Shown here: in pieces, positions 23,023-29,386 of the stretch
Layout of the letters: every line of letters begins with the position of its first letter
Numbering within the stretch: position 1 is the stretch's first letter
DNA from: CAYYFV01 sp965660075
GTDB taxonomy: Bacteria; Patescibacteriota; Gracilibacteria; UBA1369; GCA-2718715
NCBI GenBank assembly: GCA_965660075.1
Contig: CBFHYO010000017.1
Coordinates: 1-29,386, forward strand
Reading direction: 5' to 3'
DNA: 29,386 nucleotides
Position numbers and translations under genes: made by a program
Notes under the pieces: model-generated
Told to the model about the DNA's origin: nothing
The model's database searches: none
The model's input: the letters and a program-made list of their open reading frames with translations, nothing else

Positions 23023-24363
23023 ATGAATTTTGAATTTTCTCGATATGATTTCGATATAAATACCGGAGAGGTTAGGCTTGAATATAAAGTGATGGAGCAT
23101 GTGTTTGTCGAAAAATTTATTTTCGATACTCAAATGTTTGTTCAATTCGATGAACAAATTTTAGATCGAGCAATATTTTATTTACATATTGCATGTGGTG
23201 TAAGTTATTGGAAAGCTTTTTGTCCGCAAAATTTAATTATGACAACTGGTAATTTAACTAAATTTGAAGCAGAGTTTTTTACAGAATTTTATAAGCAAGG
23301 ATTAATGCAGTTTTTTTATGAAAACGATTTAGAACCACAACAGTATGCTGTAAAATTTGAGTTTGATTCGAATCTTAATAGAAGTTGTTTTAGAGGTTTG
23401 GATTTTTTGAATAGTCGTGTGCTACTTCCAATTGGTGGTGGCAAAGATTCTTTAGTGAGTGCAGCTTTACTTGAGGCGATGGAGGTTGATTTTGATTGGT
23501 TCTGTGTAAAATCTGATCGTATAAAAAAGGATTGTGTAGATGTGAGTGGAAAAAAGTTAATAGATGTTCGGCGTGAGTTTTCTTCTGATTTAATTAATTT
23601 AAATCGATTGGGAGAAGTGTTTAATGGTCATGTTCCTATTACTGGGATTTTGGCATTTGTTGAGATCGTGGCATGTGTTTTATATGGTTACTCAAAAGTT
23701 ATTATGTCGAATGAACATTCGAGTTCTCAGGCAAATTTGACTTGGAAAGGATACAGAGTTAATCATCAGTATTCTAAGAGTTTAGAGTTCGAAAAAATGT
23801 TTAGAGAATTTTTGGCTTTGAATTTTTGTTCGGACAAAGCAGAACCTTTGTTTGATTATTTTAGTTTGCTTAGAGGTTTGAGTGAATATAAAATTGCTGA
23901 AATTTTTGCTGATAAATGTGAAGATTATTTTGATGTCTTTAGTAGTTGCAATAGGAATTTTCACTTAGATACTTCTAAAAATCTACAAGGCAAGCGCTTT
24001 TGTTGTGAATGTGAAAAATGTGCCTTTGTTTATTTGATATTATCAAACTTTATAGACTCTCAAGTGTTGTTCAAGATTTTTGATCAAGATCTGTTTAAGA
24101 CGCCACGTTTGTTGCCTGTGTACAAAGACATGTGTGGCTTGGGTATTCGTAAACCATGGGAGTGTGTCGGTACTTTTGAAGAGTCTCGATTTGCATTGGT
24201 CGAAGCCTTGCATTTGGGTTTACTGTCTGGTGAATTAGAATCTTTAGCGTGGCAAATTGCAGAGGATTTTGCACCAGAAATTGAGGACTTTAAACTTGTG
24301 TACTCTGATTGTTTTGAGTATTTGCCGAAAGCATGGCGTAAATTTTTAATCAAAAATGTATGA
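23023..24363 (+). CDS. murL: UDP-MurNAc-L-Ala-L-Glu epimerase (MurL)
   Basis: 446 residues, about the length of MurL, the enzyme described in Xanthomonas that converts the L-Glu of UDP-MurNAc-L-Ala-L-Glu to D-Glu with ATP. Visible features: a PP-loop-like LLPIGGGKDSL (Gly138-Gly140, Lys141, Asp142, Ser143), the SNEHSSSQANLTW segment, NHQYSKSLEFE (247-257) and a Cys cluster FCCECEKC (Cys327, 328, 330, 333). No signal peptide. The next gene overlaps by 4 bases (ATGA) and is a MurD-type ligase, the partner expected if it is the MurD2 type that adds L-Glu. This is the only gene in the window ending in TGA. The assignment rests on motif recall plus this context. Confidence 0.82.
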   Translation: MNFEFSRYDFDINTGEVRLEYKVMEHVFVEKFIFDTQMFVQFDEQILDRAIFYLHIACGVSYWKAFCPQNLIMTTGNLTKFEAEFFTEFYKQGLMQFFYENDLEPQQYAVKFEFDSNLNRSCFRGLDFLNSRVLLPIGGGKDSLVSAALLEAMEVDFDWFCVKSDRIKKDCVDVSGKKLIDVRREFSSDLINLNRLGEVFNGHVPITGILAFVEIVACVLYGYSKVIMSNEHSSSQANLTWKGYRVNHQYSKSLEFEKMFREFLALNFCSDKAEPLFDYFSLLRGLSEYKIAEIFADKCEDYFDVFSSCNRNFHLDTSKNLQGKRFCCECEKCAFVYLILSNFIDSQVLFKIFDQDLFKTPRLLPVYKDMCGLGIRKPWECVGTFEESRFALVEALHLGLLSGELESLAWQIAEDFAPEIEDFKLVYSDCFEYLPKAWRKFLIKNV

Positions 24364-25670
24364 TTTTAGATGGTGTTAAATCAATTGGAATATTAGGATT
24401 TGGTCGAGAAGGACTGAGTGTGTATGACTTTTTATTACGTGATTACTCGGATTTAGAAATCCATGTTTTTGATAAGCGTGATGTGTCTGAGTTTTCTGAT
24501 GATATTGTTTCTGATTGGCAAGCTAATAATGTTGTTTTGCATTTGGGAGATGATTATTTAGAATCTCTAGATGCTGTTGAATTGCTTGTTAAATCTCCAG
24601 GAGTCAATCCTCGTCAGCCAGCAATTGTACGTTTTTTAGGGTTAGGCGGACAGTATACAACTGCGACTAATTTATTTTTCGAGCGTGTTTCTGGTAAAAC
24701 TATCGGTGTTACTGGCTCTAAAGGTAAAAGTACCACTTCGACCTTGGTTTTTGAGTCTTTGTCTGATTGTAATGTTGAAACTTATTTGGTTGGAAATATT
24801 GGAGAACCAATCTTAAATTATTTGGAATTTGATAATCCGGATGTATATTTTGTTGTAGAAATGAGTTCCCAGCAATTAGAGGACTTTGAGGGTCAGGTTG
24901 ACTATGCTTTGTTTACTAGTTTTTTTGCCGATCACATGGATTATCATGGTGGTATGCAAGCGTATATTTCTGCAAAGGCTAATTTGTTTAAGAATGCAAA
25001 ATTAACTATTTACAATGGTGATGACAGGGTTGTGCTAGATATTTTAAAATCACATGGAGTGATTGCACGTAAAGCTCAAAAATATGGATTGTCTTTTGAT
25101 TCTGAGGATTGTTCGGTTTTTTTGAATGACATTAAATTTTTAAATATTGATGATATTTGTTTGTCTGGATCTCATAACTTAAAAAACATGATGCTAGTTT
25201 TAGCTTTAGTACTTGAGTTAGGTTTAGATGCTAATCGTGTACAAAAGGTTTTGCAAAAATTTTCTGGATTAGATCATAGAATGCAAGTTGTATCTCGAGA
25301 TCCGTTAATAGTTAATGATTCGGCAAGTGTGACTCCAGAATCCACTTTGGCTTGTTTGCAATCTTATGCAGACTTTGGTCCTAGGGTACTTATTTTATCT
25401 GGAATGGACCGCGGATATGACTACTCAATTTTAAATTCTGTTTTAACTACTGATGATATTGTGTGTGTATCTCGTAATTTGTCCGAGAAAGTTTTAGAGC
25501 AGATTAGTGTCTGCAAAGTTATGCAATTTGATTCATTATCCAAATCAGTTTCTTACGCCTTAGGTTTAGAAGGTTTTGCAGTTTTATTTTCTCCCGGAGC
25601 TCCAAGTTACAATGAGTTTAAGAATTTTTATGCTAGAGGAGAGTGGTTTTTAGATCATTGTAGGGGTTAG
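24360..25670 (+). CDS. murD2: Mur ligase, MurD2-type (UDP-MurNAc-L-Ala--L-glutamate ligase)
   Basis: 436 residues with the three-domain Mur ligase order. N-terminal Rossmann part (IGILGFGREGLS), ATP-binding P-loop GVTGSKGKSTT (116-126), EMSSQQL, FFADHMDYHGGM with carbamylated-lysine region AKANLF, GSHNLKN, GLDHRMQ, and a C-terminal domain ending SPGAPSYNEFKNF (411-423). It ligates glutamate to UDP-MurNAc-L-alanine in peptidoglycan synthesis. In classic MurD (E. coli) the D-Glu-binding loop reads NDSKAT; here it is NDSASVTPEST (319-329), so both the Lys and Thr contacts are replaced. Together with the overlapping murL gene this argues for L-Glu rather than D-Glu as substrate. Start ATG overlaps the murL stop by 4 bases. 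Confidence 0.88.
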   Translation: MILDGVKSIGILGFGREGLSVYDFLLRDYSDLEIHVFDKRDVSEFSDDIVSDWQANNVVLHLGDDYLESLDAVELLVKSPGVNPRQPAIVRFLGLGGQYTTATNLFFERVSGKTIGVTGSKGKSTTSTLVFESLSDCNVETYLVGNIGEPILNYLEFDNPDVYFVVEMSSQQLEDFEGQVDYALFTSFFADHMDYHGGMQAYISAKANLFKNAKLTIYNGDDRVVLDILKSHGVIARKAQKYGLSFDSEDCSVFLNDIKFLNIDDICLSGSHNLKNMMLVLALVLELGLDANRVQKVLQKFSGLDHRMQVVSRDPLIVNDSASVTPESTLACLQSYADFGPRVLILSGMDRGYDYSILNSVLTTDDIVCVSRNLSEKVLEQISVCKVMQFDSLSKSVSYALGLEGFAVLFSPGAPSYNEFKNFYARGEWFLDHCRG

Positions 25671-25675
25671 TTTTA

Positions 25676-25704
25676 TTTACAGCCTTGTTTTTTTGTGTTA
25701 AAAT
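25676..25704 (+). promoter_or_regulatory. Promoter of the small helical protein / transglutaminase-like operon
   Basis: TTTACA (25676-25681), 17-base spacer, TAAAAT (25699-25704) preceded by TGT (extended -10). The predicted start near 25711 leaves about 16 bases before the ATG at 25727. The arrangement closely matches the promoter at 14268-14296. Confidence 0.65.
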
Positions 25705-25726
25705 AATATGATTTAATTCGTATTGT

Positions 25727-26029
25727 ATGCAAAAAGATTTAGACTTTCTTAAACAACTTGGTTTGCTAGATGATCATATGTATTCTAAAGTTCTCAAATT
25801 GTTACCTGGGTTAAGTACTCAGGATTCTTTGCAGTTACAAGAGTTATTGGTAGATGTGTATTTGAAAATTGCTAAAAGTATGGATATGGATTTATCTGAT
25901 TTGCAGGGTCAGTTAGATTCTAAGGCGAAAGAGATGGGCAATGAGTTTTATGATCGTATTAAAGAAAAAGAATTAAAGAAAGAAGCAGTAGAAATACGCG
26001 AGTTGGAGGATTTGATTAACAATATGTAG
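25727..26029 (+). CDS. Small helical hypothetical protein
   Basis: 100 residues, soluble and almost entirely helical by pattern. A Leu-rich first half (LLPGLSTQDSLQLQELLVDV) is followed by a charged second half rich in Lys and Glu (RIKEKELKKEAVEIREL), suitable for a coiled coil. No signal or membrane segment and no recognised family. Its TAG is one base from the ATG of the following 637-residue gene (TAGTATG), so the two are coupled, and their products may act together. Confidence 0.72.
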   Translation: MQKDLDFLKQLGLLDDHMYSKVLKLLPGLSTQDSLQLQELLVDVYLKIAKSMDMDLSDLQGQLDSKAKEMGNEFYDRIKEKELKKEAVEIRELEDLINNM

Positions 26030-26030
26030 T

Positions 26031-27944
26031 ATGCAAGAAAGATTTATTCCAAGTCAAGATGATAATGTAAATCCTTTAGAGACAAATCCTGTTGTAGATG
26101 AACAACTAGACTCTCAAGCTGAAGAAAATTTTTTTGAGACTTTAGAAGTTAATGATTATGTTAAAGACTTAGTAGATAATGTTAGTGAGGGGCTTGATTT
26201 TTTAAGTTATGATGAATCTTTTAAAAGTGAATTAACTCAAGTTTTGTATGAGCTTGTTCAAACTTTTGTACGGAATAATGTAAACACTTTGCGGCTTGAA
26301 GCTGATCAGTTTGCTCAACTTAAAGGTGAGTTGCAGGTATCTGTAGACAGGTTTATGCAAGAGCTTCGAAGAAATATTCGTTTTGCCCGTGATGTATCAG
26401 ATGTACGCGAAACAAAGAATGCTTTAAGTGAATTGTTTAGAAGGGATTATTTATCTAGAGTGTTAACAGATTCTGCTGAAGAGGTTGATTATGATTATGA
26501 ATTTCATATTGATACTAATGATTCTGGTGGTATTACAGCTGTAGATTTTGTGCCTTCTAATAATGATTTTGAAGGAAATCAAGTAACCTTTCGTAAATTG
26601 GAGAGTTTAGATGAAGATGTTGATCCACGTGAGGGGGATTTAAGTTCTCAAATTAGTGAGAATATGCCACTTTACTCTCTAAGTGGTGTTAATCCTGAAA
26701 TAGTAAATAGAAGTAAATTTGATAGAATTGTTTTTCGAAATTTGCCAGATGATGAATTAAGAACCTTTAGCGTTTCTCAATCGGCACATTATGTATTTAA
26801 TTTGTTAAAGGATAACTTGTGGTTGCCGGAAGGTGAGGAACTATTTACTTTACATAATATGATGGCTGATGGTTTGCCAGTTGAAAGTTTACTCAATGGT
26901 AAAAGTCCTGTTTGTTGTAGGCATATTGTTTATTTGTTTAAAATTGTTTCTGATGCTATTGCTGAAAAGCAACAGCGTTTATTTGGATCTAACTCATCTC
27001 AGGCACCATTGTTTGGTGTGACTTATATGCCTGTAACTATGGGTTCTATTGCTCATGCAACATTAGCAATTTGCAAAGGAGATTCAATTACTAATATCGA
27101 GCCGACATGGAGTATTCAGCATAAGCAAGACTCTATAATGGATGCTACTTTTAGCCGACAGCATGGAACATCTATGTTACCAATTTTAAAACAGTTACAA
27201 ATGCAAGGCGAGGGTTATGATCAAATAGTCTCATCTTCTACTGATGAGCAGTTTAATTCGTATTTAAGTAAAAATCATAGTAATGAAAATGTAAGATCAC
27301 TTATCGAATCTGGTGTTAAGCAGATTGCGTTTCATGATTTAGAGAGTTTGACTGATTTACCAGATTTAAATGAAGTTTCTGTTGATCAGCAAAAGAGACT
27401 TTGTTCTTTTTTAGTTTATCAAGCTCCTTTGATTATGCGTAATGTTACTGCGTTAGATTTTCAATTACATGTTAAAACAGCTGCTCTGCTACAAAGGTTG
27501 TTGTTGATGGACGGCTTGGATCCTGTTGTTCAAAACAGGTTGCAGGTTTTGGTTTTGCCTGTGTATCAAGATTTGACTGAGAATCCTTTGAATACTATTT
27601 ATTTATCTTCTACTCAATATTTAAGACATGTGGACTTGAATACTTTGGAAGAATTAAGTTTCGCTTTTATAGATGATCCAAATGATTTAAATAATAGGTA
27701 TTTAACTGTAAATTATTTTAGTGTAGTAATGGCTAATCTTGAGCGTGCTTCAGCTATATTTAAGCGTCAAATAGAAAGTGGGGCAATTGTGTCTCAAAGT
27801 ACAATAAATGTTTTTTTAAAACATAATCAGAAAATTGAAAGTTTAATCGCTTCTGTGCCTAACCTTAAGGACTTTGACGATAATAGAAGAATGATTTCTC
27901 AATTTACAGATTATTTAAACGCTCAAGCTTCTGTTTTCACTTAA
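26031..27944 (+). CDS. Large protein with cryptic transglutaminase-like (Cys-His-Glu) core
   Basis: 637 residues with no signal peptide or membrane segment. The N-terminal 170 residues are acidic and helical. In the centre is a pattern like transglutaminase-type papain-fold domains: a helix beginning at a Cys in GKSPVCCRH (Cys295 or Cys296), then GSIAHATLAI with His342 in place of the usual HAW, then NIEPTW with Glu357 in place of the usual DPTW aspartate. The spacing (Cys to His about 46, His to third residue 15) is plausible for the family. The C-terminal 250 residues are helical and unrecognised. If the fold is right it could be a protease, peptidase or amidase; activity is inferred from three motifs only. 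Translationally coupled to the preceding 100-residue gene. Confidence 0.72.
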   Translation: MQERFIPSQDDNVNPLETNPVVDEQLDSQAEENFFETLEVNDYVKDLVDNVSEGLDFLSYDESFKSELTQVLYELVQTFVRNNVNTLRLEADQFAQLKGELQVSVDRFMQELRRNIRFARDVSDVRETKNALSELFRRDYLSRVLTDSAEEVDYDYEFHIDTNDSGGITAVDFVPSNNDFEGNQVTFRKLESLDEDVDPREGDLSSQISENMPLYSLSGVNPEIVNRSKFDRIVFRNLPDDELRTFSVSQSAHYVFNLLKDNLWLPEGEELFTLHNMMADGLPVESLLNGKSPVCCRHIVYLFKIVSDAIAEKQQRLFGSNSSQAPLFGVTYMPVTMGSIAHATLAICKGDSITNIEPTWSIQHKQDSIMDATFSRQHGTSMLPILKQLQMQGEGYDQIVSSSTDEQFNSYLSKNHSNENVRSLIESGVKQIAFHDLESLTDLPDLNEVSVDQQKRLCSFLVYQAPLIMRNVTALDFQLHVKTAALLQRLLLMDGLDPVVQNRLQVLVLPVYQDLTENPLNTIYLSSTQYLRHVDLNTLEELSFAFIDDPNDLNNRYLTVNYFSVVMANLERASAIFKRQIESGAIVSQSTINVFLKHNQKIESLIASVPNLKDFDDNRRMISQFTDYLNAQASVFT

Positions 27945-27979
27945 AATTAAATTTATATGTTGTTGGAATTTAATTTTAA
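27941..27979. repeat. 13-bp A/T-only inverted repeat at a gene end
   Basis: Bases 27941-27953 and 27967-27979 are perfect inverted copies (TTAAAATTAAATT and AATTTAATTTTAA) around a 13-base loop. The left arm contains the stop codon of the 637-residue gene. No T-run follows directly, though a T6 run lies about 10 bases further on. It may stabilise the 3' end or act as a weak terminator. Confidence 0.6.
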
Positions 27980-28032
27980 AACATTAGCTTTTTTGCCAAT
28001 TTGAAAATGTAGTTTTGTCGTTAAATTTAATT

Positions 28033-28038
28033 TATAAT
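28033..28038 (+). promoter_or_regulatory. -10 box of the His-rich protein gene
   Basis: A perfect TATAAT; no good -35 at the usual distance. The predicted start near 28045 gives a leader of about 25 bases. Confidence 0.5.
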
Positions 28039-28069
28039 AAGTTTTTATTGGATTTAACTTTTAAAGATT

Positions 28070-28426
28070 ATGAAAGCAAGTTTGAAAGAAAAATTAATGC
28101 CAGTGGCTATGGCTGCGGGATTTTATGGTACAATTTATGCGGGTATAGAAGCACAGCATAATCATATTTGCCCGCGGGAAGATATGCATTCTCATTTTTC
28201 TGAGTCGCACATGTCTGAACAGATGATTGCAGATGAGCAAGCGCGCGAAGCTGAGCACAAACAGTGGATGAAAGAAGCAGAAGCTCGAAGAATCGAAAAT
28301 CAAGAAGTGTTTGCAGATATTAATAGATTAACTAGTGAAATCACTCATAAATTAGGTGTGATTGAGGGGATTTTTATTGCTCGTGAGCAAATGGGTGTAG
28401 ATATTGTTACTGGAGAGCCTAGGTAG
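28070..28426 (+). CDS. Small His-rich membrane-anchored or secreted protein
   Basis: 118 residues. A basic start (MKASLKEKL) and a weakly hydrophobic segment (about 10-28) could be a signal peptide or anchor. The next 20 residues hold a cluster of possible metal ligands: His30, His32, Cys34, His40, His42, His47. The rest is a charged helix with many Glu, Ala and Gln (EQAREAEHKQWMKEAEARR), then a short C-terminal part. No family is recognised. Metal binding is inferred from the cluster only. It has its own promoter and is not overlapped by neighbours. Confidence 0.68.
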   Translation: MKASLKEKLMPVAMAAGFYGTIYAGIEAQHNHICPREDMHSHFSESHMSEQMIADEQAREAEHKQWMKEAEARRIENQEVFADINRLTSEITHKLGVIEGIFIAREQMGVDIVTGEPR

Positions 28427-28428
28427 GC

Positions 28429-28456
28429 TTGTCAAAAGTTTATTTAGCTTTATAAT
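28429..28456 (+). promoter_or_regulatory. Promoter of the 198-residue protein gene
   Basis: TTGTCA (28429-28434), 16-base spacer, TATAAT (28451-28456), a near-consensus sigma-70-type promoter. The predicted start near 28463 leaves about 19 bases to the TTG start codon. Confidence 0.7.
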
Positions 28457-28481
28457 AGTTGATGTAGATTAATTTTATCTT

Positions 28482-29078
28482 TTGAATAAAAAAGAAATCG
28501 AGTTTTATAAACCAGTGTTTGTAGTAAGTTTAATTAGACTTGTGGGGTTCGAAATTTTTGAGCCACTTTCAAACACTTTGATTTTAGATTCTGAGTTATC
28601 ATTGAATGACAAGGTTTTTGAGCTTTTATCAGTTGTATTTGATGTTTTTTTGCAGATTGTGGATTTAGAATCTATGGAGTTTGATAAAGGCGGTTTTTCT
28701 GAGTTGTTTAACTCTCGATTTGGTGTTTTGGCACAAGGATTGGATTTGGCTCCATTGGCTTTTATTGGTAGTTCTTATTTAGAATTTTTACGTATTTGGT
28801 TACAGCCTATGTGTGATGCATATTCTAAGGATGATTTGGAGGTGTATCTGTCGATTGCAGATGAATATAGTTTTGCAACAGATTTCCGAAAAATGTTAGA
28901 TACTAGATTTTTGTTTCCTTTTATAATCAGTGACGATTTGCGACTGCAGTTTGATAAAAAATGTCATGATTTTGTTGGTGCCATAGAAGATGATTTACAG
29001 AGAAAGTTTGCCATGGATTGTGTGAATAAATTTTTAGATGAGTGTTTTTCTATGAAACTTGATTTTATTTATCACTAA
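28482..29078 (+). CDS. Hypothetical helical protein
   Basis: 198 residues from a TTG start located about 19 bases after a strong promoter; no ATG lies near the beginning of the frame. The protein is Leu/Phe/Asp-rich and appears all-helical, with amphipathic segments (DKVFELLSVVFDVFLQIV, LEFLRIWLQPM) and no signal peptide or clear membrane span. No family or catalytic motif is recognised. It lies 39 bases before tRNA-Ser. Confidence 0.68.
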   Translation: MNKKEIEFYKPVFVVSLIRLVGFEIFEPLSNTLILDSELSLNDKVFELLSVVFDVFLQIVDLESMEFDKGGFSELFNSRFGVLAQGLDLAPLAFIGSSYLEFLRIWLQPMCDAYSKDDLEVYLSIADEYSFATDFRKMLDTRFLFPFIISDDLRLQFDKKCHDFVGAIEDDLQRKFAMDCVNKFLDECFSMKLDFIYH

Positions 29079-29107
29079 TTGATTATTGATTGGTCTTGTG
29101 ATAACTT
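29079..29107 (+). promoter_or_regulatory. Candidate promoter of tRNA-Ser
   Basis: TTGATT (29079-29084), 17-base spacer, TAACTT (29102-29107) preceded by TGA (extended -10). The predicted start is a few bases before the mature tRNA 5' end at 29118. Confidence 0.45.
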
Positions 29108-29117
29108 TGTTTTAAGT

Positions 29118-29207
29118 GGAGAGATGCCAGAGTGGTCGAATGGGCTCGCCTGGAACGCGAGTAGGCGGGCAACCGTCTCCAGGGTTCGAATCCCTGTTTC
29201 TCCGCCA
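29118..29207 (+). tRNA. tRNA-Ser (anticodon GGA)
   Basis: A 90-base class II tRNA with encoded CCA (29205-29207). The acceptor GGAGAGA pairs with TTTCTCC (one G-T). The anticodon stem CTCGC/GCGAG surrounds the loop CTGGAAC with anticodon GGA at 29152-29154, reading UCC and UCU serine codons. A long variable arm, as expected for serine, is followed by the T arm CAGGG-TTCGAAT-CCCTG. All standard features are intact. Confidence 0.98.
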
Positions 29208-29356
29208 TTTTTCGATAGGAGTCTTAAATTGACTCTTTGCGAATGAAGTTGGAATTGACGCCTTCTAAATTTTTTAATTTTGGGTGTTATTGATTGAGAG
29301 TTTTGCTTGAGTTTCTTTGACTAATTAATTATTGTTTTTAAAAATAATTTGTAGTT
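29208..29356. other. Intergenic stretch after tRNA-Ser
   Basis: 149 bases with no ORF of note. A short GAGTC/GACTC inverted repeat (about 29220-29236) is not followed by a T-run. TTGACT at 29317-29322 is a fair -35 for the gene starting at 29357, but its -10 is unclear. Confidence 0.5.
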
Positions 29357-29386
29357 ATGAAAAGACTTACTTTTACTTTGTTTGCA
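29357..29386 (+). CDS. Start of a probable secreted or membrane protein (truncated by window end)
   Basis: Only ten codons are visible, MKRLTFTLFA, which has the basic-then-hydrophobic character of a signal peptide. The ATG follows an AT-rich region with a TTGACT box about 35 bases upstream. Nothing more can be said. Confidence 0.5.
   Translation, partial: MKRLTFTLFA

Noticed and set aside
24361..24369. TGA read as glycine or tryptophan (alternative code) at the end of murL
   Set aside because: No gene in the window needs an internal TGA, conserved glycines use GGN, and the TGA forms a normal ATGA overlap with the next gene.
28416..28429. AGCCT/AGGCT hairpin at the end of the His-rich protein gene
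   Set aside because: Only five pairs, overlaps the stop codon and the next promoter, and has no T-run.
1..29386. CRISPR array, insertion sequence, integrase, attachment sites or prophage genes
   Set aside because: No spaced direct repeats, transposase motifs, terminal inverted repeats or phage-like genes were seen; the tandem repeats present are in-frame coding repeats.

Overview
The window is AT-rich bacterial DNA (about one third G+C by eye) and densely packed. Many genes abut or overlap, and no intergenic gap exceeds about 150 bases. The mixture points to a Candidate Phyla Radiation (Patescibacteria) bacterium, though no rRNA or ribosomal protein is present to prove it. It contains very large secreted acidic repeat proteins, an SLH-domain protein, a MurL/MurD2-type muropeptide pathway, short leaders without Shine-Dalgarno sequences, and many small unrecognised proteins. 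The standard code fits: 18 TAA, 7 TAG and 1 TGA stops, with no gene broken by in-frame TGA.

Layout. Positions 1-8205 are a plus-strand run of surface proteins. They are the C-terminal part of a DxDxDG-containing protein, a 1281-residue lipoprotein with thrombospondin type 3 calcium repeats followed by BspA-like (DUF285) repeats, and a 1051-residue membrane-anchored Ser/Asp-rich protein. A short in-frame ORF follows the last one and looks like its continuation after a TAA. A bidirectional terminator ends the run. Next come a YceI-domain lipoprotein (minus), mutM (plus) and a small protein with a sortase-like C-terminus (minus). The minus-strand terminator of that small protein lies inside the 3' end of mutM.

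Positions 10635-14252 form a tight operon of a DnaQ-like exonuclease, a small single-span membrane protein and an M1 aminopeptidase. A promoter with a 17-base spacer then drives an AstE/aspartoacylase-like zinc hydrolase. After it comes an SLH/coiled-coil envelope protein and a bidirectional terminator. Positions 17075-20189 hold two small membrane proteins (minus) diverging from a cytoplasmic SH3-like protein and an unknown protein. Three of these four genes share a TWAACCCC-N6-ATG leader motif.

Positions 20244-22440 carry trhO and a CDP-alcohol phosphatidyltransferase (minus), diverging from an ECF-S-like membrane protein. Positions 22489-25670 are an operon of a CYTH-domain protein, murL and a murD2-type ligase. 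Together the last two would add L-Glu to UDP-MurNAc-L-Ala and epimerise it to D-Glu, replacing the MurI/MurD route. Positions 25727-29078 hold a small helical protein, a 637-residue protein with a cryptic transglutaminase-like triad, a His-rich membrane protein and a helical unknown. The window ends with tRNA-Ser(GGA) and the first ten codons of a probable secreted protein.

Most of the window therefore concerns the cell envelope: a secreted repeat-protein set, an S-layer-type anchor, peptidoglycan precursor and phospholipid enzymes, and peptidases. The least described items are the MurL/MurD2 operon, the AACCCC leader motif, the transglutaminase-like protein and the stop-split surface protein.
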